From Actinomycetota bacterium (GTDB lineage Bacteria > Actinomycetota > Acidimicrobiia > IMCC26256 > PALSA-610): DNA of 5,535 nt. Of this stretch, positions 1 to 5,005 are shown one piece after another. The stretch covers positions 1-5,535 of the forward strand of contig JAUZEI010000383.1 in assembly GCA_030839105.1 (NCBI GenBank). Reading direction: 5' to 3'. The translations under genes were made by a program, and so were the position numbers. The notes under the pieces were generated by a model that saw only the letters and a program-made list of their open reading frames with translations, made no database searches and was not told where the DNA came from. The stretch's first letter is position 1; each line of letters begins with the position of its first letter.

Positions 1-344
1 TCCCGCTCGCCAGCGGTGTGCTGTCGGGGAAGTACAAGCGCGGCGCCGCACCGCCCGCCGGGACCCGACTCGCGGGGATGCCGGCCGACCGCCGGGAGCA
101 GGCCCTCTCCGACGCGGTGATGAACCGGGTCGAGGCGCTCGACGCGTGGGCGGCCGCGCACGGGCGGACCTTGCTGGAGCTCGCGTTCGCGTGGCTGCTC
201 GCCCGGCCGGTCGTCGCCAGCGTGATCGCGGGCGCGACGAATCCCGAACAGGTCGTCGCGAACGCGGCCGCGGCCGAGTGGAAGCTCACCGACGCCGACC
301 TGAGCGAGATCGAGGCGGTCATCGCGGGCTCGAAGGAACGATGA
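1..344 (+). CDS. Aldo/keto reductase, C-terminal part (5' end outside window)
   Basis: This is the last third or so of an NAD(P)H-dependent aldo/keto reductase, a cytosolic (beta/alpha)8-barrel enzyme that reduces aldehydes or ketones to alcohols. The frame is open from base 3 and begins PLASGVLSGKYKRG, the usual stretch after the strand-6/7 region in AKR proteins. Then come a helix with HGRTLLELAFAWLLARP, the cofactor-phosphate segment SVIAGATNPEQVVANAAAA, and the final helix LTDADLSEIEAVI. In the family, the Ser and the Gly/Asn-Pro-Glu-Gln segment contact the 2'-phosphate and adenine side of NADPH. The catalytic Asp/Tyr/Lys/His residues lie upstream of the window and cannot be checked. The stop overlaps the next start as ATGA, so the two genes are probably co-transcribed and translationally coupled. 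The substrate cannot be deduced. The family call is secure. Confidence 0.92.
   Translation, partial: PLASGVLSGKYKRGAAPPAGTRLAGMPADRREQALSDAVMNRVEALDAWAAAHGRTLLELAFAWLLARPVVASVIAGATNPEQVVANAAAAEWKLTDADLSEIEAVIAGSKER
332..337 (+). promoter_or_regulatory. Ribosome binding site for the 431-residue gene
   Basis: GAAGGA, a good match to the anti-Shine-Dalgarno complement, ends three bases before the ATG at 341. It lies inside the last codons of the aldo/keto reductase. It supports the ATG at 341 over the in-frame upstream extension, which would run through the reductase in another frame. Confidence 0.6.
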
Positions 345-1636
345 GCACCGAGCTCGACGACTTCTCGCGCGCCCAGCTCGCGATACTCGGACGCGAGTGG
401 CTTTTGCACGGCCATCTCCAGGATCGGGTCGGCATGCCGCTCGTGCACACCGGGCGAAGCCGGGAGGAGATGCAGGCGATCGCGATCGAGGAGTGGATGG
501 CCGCGAGCCCGGTCTACTCGTTGCGCACGCAGCGCGCCTTGAAGTTCGGCAACGCCGACGTGCCCACCATCTTGAAGAACATCCAGATCGACATCGGCGC
601 CCCGCCCCATTTCATGGATTTCCGGTGCCGCGTCGACGACGCGAACCACGGCGAGTTCCAGCTCGCGCACTGCGGTGCGCTGCTCGACGTGGAACCCATG
701 GGCGAGGACTACGTGCACGGCATGTGTCACGCGATCGAGGACCCGACCTTCGACGCGACCGCAGGTGCGACGAACCCGCGCGCCCAGGTGCGCCCGGTGC
801 ACCGACCGCCGCGCGTCCCGACCGATCGCCACCCGCACTGCCACTGGACGGTCACGATCGATCCGGAGTTCCCGCCCGTCGACGCACACCCGTTCCGGGC
901 GATCGTGGAACAATCGAAGCTCGCCGGCATCGCCACGGAGGAACCCTCACCGACCGGGTCCGATGCCGAGCCGGGCGGCTGGGACGACTACGCCGGCGAC
1001 TTCGATCCCGACTTCGAGCTCGAGGACCTCTCGCACCGCGCCCTCGTGACCGTGTTGCAGGAAGTTGCCGTCCAGAGCCACCTGCTGTTGCGGGGCTTCG
1101 CGATCGCGGTGGCCGCGCGGTACGGCGAGGACGCCGCCCTGGCGCTGATACCGCAGATCTTCACGGGTCTCGCCGGAATGACCGCGCAGCGCTTGCTACC
1201 CGTGCTCGGCATCGAGACTCGTGACATCGAAACTCAAGCCGACGTCGAATCGCGCGCGGCTGCGATTGCCCGGTTGCTCCGCTTCCACCCGGTGTTCTGG
1301 CCCCGAACCTATGTCGATCTCCGGATCGAGGTGCTCGACGATCGGCGTGTGCGCTTCTCGTTCGGGCCGTCACCCGTCCTCGACGAGGCCGACGGCTTCA
1401 CCTGGTTCGCGCAACTCGGTGGTGCGAGCGACCGCGCGCTCGACGCGATCGTGCAGGCTGTCGATCCCCGCGCCGCGTGTCACGCGGTCGTGCCCACCGG
1501 AGACGAACGCTTTGCCTACGAGGCGGTCGTAGATCCCGACGCCGCGCCGGCTGCGGAAGCACCGGAGATCGCGCTCGCCAAGATCAGCGGCGGCGCCGCC
1601 TTCGTGTTCACTCCTCGGCGCCCGGTTCGCGTCTGA
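341..1636 (+). CDS. Uncharacterised 431-residue protein with His/Cys-rich core, possibly ATC-hydrolase-like in its N-terminal half
   Basis: I do not recognise this protein with certainty. The first ~185 residues hold a dense set of potential ligands or nucleophiles: H110-C111, C129-H130 followed by E132-D133, H154, H164, and H166-C167-H168. The layout is Cys, about 18 residues, Cys followed by an acidic pair, a NPR segment (N145), then Cys before an aromatic residue. It vaguely resembles the L-2-amino-thiazoline-4-carboxylate hydrolase family, which is inference only. A Gly/Asp-rich acidic linker (about 205-230) follows, then an all-helical stretch (about 230-315) and a mixed region to the end with no familiar motif. 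There is no signal peptide or convincing membrane segment, so it is probably cytosolic. The start ATG overlaps the aldo/keto reductase stop and has a good ribosome site, which implies one operon. Its last 29 bases overlap the end of the antiporter gene on the opposite strand. Codon use matches its neighbours. The coding call is strong; the function is open. Confidence 0.85.
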   Translation: MSTELDDFSRAQLAILGREWLLHGHLQDRVGMPLVHTGRSREEMQAIAIEEWMAASPVYSLRTQRALKFGNADVPTILKNIQIDIGAPPHFMDFRCRVDDANHGEFQLAHCGALLDVEPMGEDYVHGMCHAIEDPTFDATAGATNPRAQVRPVHRPPRVPTDRHPHCHWTVTIDPEFPPVDAHPFRAIVEQSKLAGIATEEPSPTGSDAEPGGWDDYAGDFDPDFELEDLSHRALVTVLQEVAVQSHLLLRGFAIAVAARYGEDAALALIPQIFTGLAGMTAQRLLPVLGIETRDIETQADVESRAAAIARLLRFHPVFWPRTYVDLRIEVLDDRRVRFSFGPSPVLDEADGFTWFAQLGGASDRALDAIVQAVDPRAACHAVVPTGDERFAYEAVVDPDAAPAAEAPEIALAKISGGAAFVFTPRRPVRV

Positions 1637-2768
1637 CTCCCGGTTGTATGCCGAGGCGGATCGCGCCGAACGACGTGACCGCGAGCGAGAGGGCGGCCGC
1701 GCCCACGATGGCCGCGGCCTGACCCGGCCGGAGCGCGCCGCTCTCCAGGCCGAGTGACGCGACGGCCGACGGCACGCCCATCTCTGCCGCGGCCAGCAGT
1801 CCACTCGTCACCGGGAGACGCACGATCGCGGCCACTGCGAGCGGCACGAGACTCGTGCCGGCGGCGAGGGCGGCGAACAGCACGAGGTCTTCGCGCGAAT
1901 GCACGAGCGCGCGTAGGTCGATACGCGCGCCCAGCACCACGAAGAAGAGCGGGACGAAAAAGCCCTCGCCGAGGCCGATGAGCTGATCGGCGACGCGGCG
2001 CGGTTCACCGAGGAACGAGACCATCACGCCGGCCGCGAACCCGGCAAGCAGCGCGCTCGTATCGAAGCGTTCGGCGATCCACGCCAGCGTGAAGAGCACG
2101 AGCAGCGAGAGCCGGAGATCGAACGCCCAGCCGCGATGGTGTGACAGGTGGCGGAGCTCTTCCACCGGCCGGATTCCCAGGAGCCGGTGGATCAACAACC
2201 CGAACGCGACCGCGCCTGCGACGACGAGGAGCGAGCCGAGGAGTGCCCGGCCGAAGCCTCCCGTCGACAGCACGAACGGGACGGCGAGCACCGTCGCGAT
2301 GTCGGCGAACGATACCCAGACAATCGTCACGAGAAGCGATTCGTCGTGGTTGCGGGTCCCGACGATCGGCAGGACGATGGCGGCCGAGCTCGACGCGACG
2401 AGCACTGCGATGACCGCGGGCCGGTGGAGGCCACTGACGGTCGCGATCAACGGGCTCACGGCGGCCGCCAAGCCGATCGCGACGGCGGTCGCCCGGGCAC
2501 CGCGGACGCACGCGGACCGGAGCCTCCGATCGTGGATCGGGAGGTTGATCGCAACGATGAACATCAACAGCGCGAAGCCGATGTCCGCGAGGAACGCGAG
2601 CGTCGGCTGGGTCGCCACGATCGTGCGGGTTCCCGTGCGTCCGAAGATGACGCCCGCGACGATCTCGCCGATGACGACAGGAGGCGCGAAGCGGGTCGGA
2701 AGAAGCGTGAGGATCGGCCCAAGAAGCCCGATCGCGACGATCAGTGCGAGCGTCCCGTAGGTGATCAC
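1608..2768 (-). CDS. CPA2-type monovalent cation/proton antiporter without C-terminal regulatory domain
   Basis: This is an integral membrane protein of the Na+/H+ exchanger domain family, expected to exchange Na+ or K+ for protons. From the GTG at 2768 it has 386 residues, nearly all hydrophobic, with about 11-13 helices. Family landmarks appear in order: GEIVAGVIFGRTG (34-46), FLADIGFALLMFIVAI (59-74), ASSSAAIVLPI (125-135, the usual SSTA-like helix), WVSFADIATVL (151-161, with the membrane Asp at 156), LAGFAAGVMVS (241-251) and FFVPLFFVVLGARIDL (270-285). The protein ends shortly after the last helix, so the KTN/RCK domain of KefB/KefC-type proteins is absent. Ion specificity cannot be read. 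The GTG start lies one base after the flavoprotein stop (TGAcGTG). An in-frame extension of 53 residues upstream is Arg/Ser/Pro-rich and overlaps that gene, so I reject it. No strong ribosome site is visible, so translation probably relies on coupling. The 3' end overlaps the convergent gene by 29 bp. Confidence 0.9.
   Translation of the reverse strand: MITYGTLALIVAIGLLGPILTLLPTRFAPPVVIGEIVAGVIFGRTGTRTIVATQPTLAFLADIGFALLMFIVAINLPIHDRRLRSACVRGARATAVAIGLAAAVSPLIATVSGLHRPAVIAVLVASSSAAIVLPIVGTRNHDESLLVTIVWVSFADIATVLAVPFVLSTGGFGRALLGSLLVVAGAVAFGLLIHRLLGIRPVEELRHLSHHRGWAFDLRLSLLVLFTLAWIAERFDTSALLAGFAAGVMVSFLGEPRRVADQLIGLGEGFFVPLFFVVLGARIDLRALVHSREDLVLFAALAAGTSLVPLAVAAIVRLPVTSGLLAAAEMGVPSAVASLGLESGALRPGQAAAIVGAAALSLAVTSFGAIRLGIQPGVRREPGAEE
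1613..1656. terminator. Inverted repeat at convergent gene ends, possible weak bidirectional terminator
   Basis: CCTCGGC (1613-1619) and its exact complement GCCGAGG (1650-1656) flank a 30-base spacer. The arms bracket the stop codon of the 431-residue gene and lie within the last codons of the antiporter gene. A short direct repeat, CCCGGTT, occurs twice in the spacer (1621-1627 and 1639-1645). The stem is short, the loop is long and no T-run follows on either strand, so this is only a candidate. Confidence 0.2.
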
Positions 2769-2769
2769 G

Positions 2770-3246
2770 TCAGAACACGCCGGCTTCGAGCCCGGCCGCG
2801 AAGGTGATGCCGAGCTCGTGACACCGCTCGACCGCGGCGTCGTCGATGGCGCCGACGACGAGCACCGGCGCCAGCGCCGACTTCCACGCCAGGCCGGTCG
2901 TGATCTTCTCGACGCTGCGGATCGCACCTTCGCCGTCGTGGCCGCCCTTGACGAACAACGTGTACGGGAGTCCGCGTGTCTCCTCGAGCACGTCGTAATA
3001 GATGCGCTCGAAGAAATCCTTCAACGCACCACTCATGTAACCAAAATTTTCCGGCGTTCCGAGCACGATCCCGTCGCACCAGCGCACGTCGTCGGCGGTC
3101 GCGTCGAAGGCGCGCCGTACGCGCACGTCAACGTCGTCGATCTCCTCACTCGTCGCCCCCGCGATCACGGCGTCGGCCAGTGTCTGCGTACCACCCGAAC
3201 GCGAGTGGTAGGCGACGAGGAGATGACGGGCGTCGGCCGCGCACAC
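2770..3246 (-). CDS. Flavodoxin-type flavoprotein / NAD(P)H-dependent FMN oxidoreductase
   Basis: This is a small soluble flavoprotein of 158 residues with a flavodoxin-like fold, expected to bind FMN and carry or transfer electrons, perhaps to quinones. The first strand LLVAYHSRSGGTQTLADAV (9-27) contains the FMN phosphate loop (S15, S17, G18-G19, T20). The second loop, GTPENFGYMSGALKDFFER (63-81), is the typical isoalloxazine-side segment followed by the helix that packs in flavodoxin and WrbA-like proteins. TLFVKGGHDGEGA (96-108) is the third flavin-side loop. The GTG at 3246 was chosen because it is the nearest in-frame start before the first strand, 8 bases after the stop of the SnoaL-like gene. 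Translation upstream of it is Arg-rich shadow sequence. Its stop lies one base before the antiporter start, so the two are probably made together. A flavoprotein beside a CPA2 antiporter recalls KefF-KefC, though the loop sequence here looks closer to flavodoxin/WrbA than to KefF. Confidence 0.87.
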   Translation of the reverse strand: MCAADARHLLVAYHSRSGGTQTLADAVIAGATSEEIDDVDVRVRRAFDATADDVRWCDGIVLGTPENFGYMSGALKDFFERIYYDVLEETRGLPYTLFVKGGHDGEGAIRSVEKITTGLAWKSALAPVLVVGAIDDAAVERCHELGITFAAGLEAGVF

Positions 3247-3254
3247 CGCGCGAA

Positions 3255-3734
3255 CTACTTTCGGCGCTGTTCCTGGAAGGCGGCGAGATCGAATGCCAGG
3301 TGCTCGCGCACATCGCCGACGTGGTCGACGATGATGTGGCGCGCGGCGAAACGCCAGCCTCGGTCGGCGCGCGCGAAGCGGTCGCGATAACGACCGGTGA
3401 CGATCGGCTGCAGGGGCAGCGTCGCGGTCTGTTGGAACACGACGAACGAGGAGCGGGCGGCCGCATGACCCGCCGACTCTTCGATGTCGACCGCGACGTT
3501 CGACGTGAGGTGGCGGGTGCGCAACGTTCCGTCGTCGTGAACCTTGTTGGTGTTCAGGTAGAGCTGCTTGATCGCCTCGCCACCCGCGATCTCGCCATCG
3601 ACGCCCTCGTTCGTGATCACCGCGTCGGCGAAGAGATCGGCGATCGCGTCGAAATCGGCGGCGTCGACGTACTCCGCGTACCGGAACATCAGGGAGGTGA
3701 TCGCGTGGTGACTCTCCCACGTGCCTGCGGGCAT
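3255..3734 (-). CDS. SnoaL/NTF2-like protein
   Basis: This 159-residue protein has the cone-shaped alpha+beta fold shared by SnoaL-like cyclases, ketosteroid isomerase, scytalone dehydratase and limonene epoxide hydrolase. Typical segments are the opening helices HHAITSLMFRYAEYVDAADF (9-28), the following DAIADLFADA (29-38), the strand entry TRHLTSNVAVDI (73-84) and the closing strands GRYRDRFARADRGWRF and ARHIIVDHVG (114-140). Candidate pocket residues are Y19, D24, H75, H133 and D137, but the family has very different chemistries and some members are not enzymes, so no reaction is assigned. The ATG at 3734 is the first gene of a minus-strand operon with the flavoprotein (8 bp gap) and the antiporter. 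No convincing Shine-Dalgarno site precedes it. A TACTGT hexamer ending 6 bases before the ATG suggests a leaderless transcript. The fold call is confident; the role is unknown. Confidence 0.88.
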   Translation of the reverse strand: MPAGTWESHHAITSLMFRYAEYVDAADFDAIADLFADAVITNEGVDGEIAGGEAIKQLYLNTNKVHDDGTLRTRHLTSNVAVDIEESAGHAAARSSFVVFQQTATLPLQPIVTGRYRDRFARADRGWRFAARHIIVDHVGDVREHLAFDLAAFQEQRRK

Positions 3735-3740
3735 CGGCTC

Positions 3741-3746
3741 ACAGTA
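3741..3746 (-). promoter_or_regulatory. Candidate leaderless -10 element for the SnoaL-like operon
   Basis: On the minus strand TACTGT fits the actinobacterial TANNNT -10 consensus. It is followed by exactly six bases (GAGCCG) and then the ATG at 3734. With the usual spacing, transcription would start on the A of that ATG, giving a leaderless mRNA. No good -35 hexamer is visible. This rests on sequence pattern only. Confidence 0.45.
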
Positions 3747-3750
3747 GCTT
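3745..3750 (+). promoter_or_regulatory. Candidate leaderless -10 element for the thioesterase operon
   Basis: TAGCTT fits TANNNT and lies eight bases before the GTG at 3759, so the predicted transcription start is within two bases of the start codon. The bases before the GTG hold no Shine-Dalgarno match. The hexamer shares its TA (3745-3746) with the opposite-strand TACTGT, so both polymerases could not occupy the site at once. This rests on sequence pattern only. Confidence 0.4.
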
Positions 3751-3758
3751 CGGCGCCT

Positions 3759-4181
3759 GTGACCGACGCCTTGCCGTACGAGCTCCGTGTGCCCGTGGAA
3801 GACGCTTTCGATGCGACAATCGGGTTCGTCGTCGACGAGGCCGACGAGATCGGCCGCTGCGCGGGCCATCTGCCCGTGCGACCCGGCGTATGTCAGCCGA
3901 TGGGGATCATCCACGGCGGTGTCTACGCCGCGATCGCGGAGACGCTCGCGTCGATGGGAACCGCGCGGGGTGTGCTTCCCGAGGGCAGGGTCCCGCTCGG
4001 CATGTCCAACAACACCAGCTTCCTCCGGCCGGTGAGCGAAGGAACCGTGCACGGTGTGGGGGTCGCGATCCATCGCGGACGGATGAGCTGGGTGTGGGAC
4101 GTCGAGATGCGCGACGACCAGGGACGCCTGTGCGCCACTGCGCGGGTGACGATCGCAGTGCGCGATCACGGACCCCGATGA
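3759..4181 (+). CDS. PaaI-type hot-dog fold acyl-CoA thioesterase
   Basis: This 140-residue single-domain hot-dog protein is expected to hydrolyse an acyl- or aryl-CoA thioester in the cytosol as a dimer or tetramer. The diagnostic segment is PMGIIHGGVYAAIAETLAS (47-65). The HGG (52-54) starts the central helix, and E61 is in the position of the catalytic acidic residue of the PaaI/4-hydroxybenzoyl-CoA thioesterase type II group. The second half has the usual strands: SNNTSFLRPVSEGTVHGVGV (83-102), then HRGRMSWVWDVEMRDDQGRL (105-124), then CATARVTIAV (125-134). The GTG at 3759 gives the normal family length. Upstream in-frame sequence would run antisense through the SnoaL-like gene and is not protein-like. 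The stop overlaps the next start as ATGA, so the two genes form one transcription unit. The gene diverges from the SnoaL-like gene across 24 bp. The substrate is unknown; medium-chain or aromatic acyl-CoA are both possible. Confidence 0.93.
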   Translation: MTDALPYELRVPVEDAFDATIGFVVDEADEIGRCAGHLPVRPGVCQPMGIIHGGVYAAIAETLASMGTARGVLPEGRVPLGMSNNTSFLRPVSEGTVHGVGVAIHRGRMSWVWDVEMRDDQGRLCATARVTIAVRDHGPR

Positions 4182-4945
4182 CCCAGACCGACAAGAACAA
4201 GATCCGCATCGGGTTCTTCTCCTTCACGGAGATCACCGACCCGGCGGAACACCACTCGTACAACGAGTGGCATCAGCTCGACCACATGCCGGAGCAGTAC
4301 CCGCTCGACGGCATCGCCTACGGGCAGCGCTGGGTGTCGACGCCCGCGTGTCGCGCCGCGCGGGCCGTCAGCGAGTCGCCCCTCGATTCGATCCACTACA
4401 TGACGCTGTACCTCATGACCGCCCCGGTCGAGCGCACGTTGCGCGAGTTCATGCAGCTGGGTCGGGATCTGCATGCCGTCGGGCGATTCCACCTGCATCG
4501 CCGGGCGCAGCTCTCGGGGCCCTTCGGCCTCCGGTCGGCGGCGGTGTCGGAACGCGTGCTCATCTCGCCCGAGGCGGTCCCGTACCGGCCGAACCTGGGC
4601 GTGTACGTCGAGGTCGACGAGCTCGACGAGGTCGAGGAGGTCGAACAGGGGGAAGCGCGCCGGTCCGGTGGTGGACCGTCCGATCCCATACTGACCGACG
4701 ACGCTCTGATCGACGCCCATCTGGACGCGCTGTGCGCGGAGCCGGGAGTCGCGGGCGCATGGTCGTTCGCCGACGGCAAGCGGCGGGTCACGGTGACCTG
4801 GCTCGATGCGCCGCCGCTCGAGATTGTGAGCCGGCTCGACCCGATCGGTGCGCGGCGCCGGGTTGATTCGTCCGGAAGTGCGCTGTTCGCCGGACCGCTC
4901 GAGGCGATCACACCCTGGCAGTGGACCTGGTTCGACTCTGAGTGA
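4178..4945 (+). CDS. EthD-like dimeric alpha/beta-barrel protein, two ferredoxin-like halves
   Basis: This 255-residue protein probably folds as two ferredoxin-like alpha/beta halves. The N-terminal half (about 9-135) starts with strand IRIGFFSF followed by HHSYNEWHQLDHMPEQYP (25-42). This is the Tyr-x-x-Trp-x-x-x-His-Met/Leu-Pro-Glu pattern of EthD and related alpha/beta-barrel proteins that bind or transform small aromatic or polyketide-like molecules. H32, H36 and E39 are the obvious pocket candidates. The second half (about 139-255) has strand NLGVYVEV, a helix DDALIDAHLDALCAEPG (174-190), strand KRRVTVTWLD (201-210) and a tryptophan-rich end (W248, W251). Between them lies a strongly acidic run (145-159) encoded by repeated GTC/GAG/GAC codons. 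The ATG overlaps the thioesterase stop (ATGA), and no strong ribosome site is seen, so expression depends on coupling. It has no signal peptide. Whether it is an enzyme is unknown. Confidence 0.8.
   Translation: MTQTDKNKIRIGFFSFTEITDPAEHHSYNEWHQLDHMPEQYPLDGIAYGQRWVSTPACRAARAVSESPLDSIHYMTLYLMTAPVERTLREFMQLGRDLHAVGRFHLHRRAQLSGPFGLRSAAVSERVLISPEAVPYRPNLGVYVEVDELDEVEEVEQGEARRSGGGPSDPILTDDALIDAHLDALCAEPGVAGAWSFADGKRRVTVTWLDAPPLEIVSRLDPIGARRRVDSSGSALFAGPLEAITPWQWTWFDSE
4607..4648 (+). repeat. Low-complexity GTC/GAG/GAC codon run
   Basis: Fourteen codons of the alpha/beta-barrel gene consist almost only of GTC, GAG, GAC and CTC. They encode a Val/Leu plus Asp/Glu alternation (residues 144-157 of that protein). 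The DNA contains nested palindromes (GTCGAC, GAGCTC), so it could slip or vary in length during replication. Confidence 0.5.
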
Positions 4946-4960
4946 CCTCGCCCGTCTGCA

Positions 4961-4982
4961 GCGGTCGGACTGAACCGTCCGC
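4961..4982 (+). terminator. Imperfect hairpin after the thioesterase operon, possible terminator or operator
   Basis: GCGG pairs with CCGC, then a T-T mismatch, then CGG pairs with CCG around the six-base loop ACTGAA. This gives seven G-C pairs, starting 16 bases after the alpha/beta-barrel stop. No T-run follows. Such U-less hairpins may terminate in actinobacteria, but the site could equally be an operator for the downstream cytochrome gene. Confidence 0.3.
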
Positions 4983-5005
4983 GCTCGCGGTCCGTATCTC
5001 ATTCG

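Noticed and set aside
397..1224. Plus-strand open frame of 275 codons inside the 431-residue gene
   Set aside because: The Arg-dense translation without motifs is a frame-shifted shadow. The 431-residue frame has better composition and a ribosome site.
2148..2807. Plus-strand open frame of 219 codons opposite the antiporter
   Set aside because: The product is a random-looking charged (Arg/Asp/Glu) sequence, complementary to the membrane helices of the antiporter.
2769..2927. 53-residue N-terminal extension of the antiporter
   Set aside because: The sequence is Arg/Ser/Pro-rich, overlaps the end of the flavoprotein gene in another frame and is unlike antiporter N-termini. The GTG at 2768 directly precedes the first membrane helix.
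2770..3720. 316-codon version of the flavoprotein with a long N-terminal extension
   Set aside because: The extra residues are Arg-rich, out of frame with the SnoaL-like gene they overlap, and precede the first flavodoxin strand. The GTG at 3246 gives a normal-size protein.
2976..3758. N-terminal extension of the thioesterase frame
   Set aside because: It runs antisense to the SnoaL-like and flavoprotein genes and lacks protein-like composition. The hot-dog domain is complete from the GTG at 3759.
4995..5000. TATCTC as a leaderless -10 element for the cytochrome gene
   Set aside because: It lacks the final T of TANNNT and is only five bases from the ATG, so it is too weak to call as a feature.
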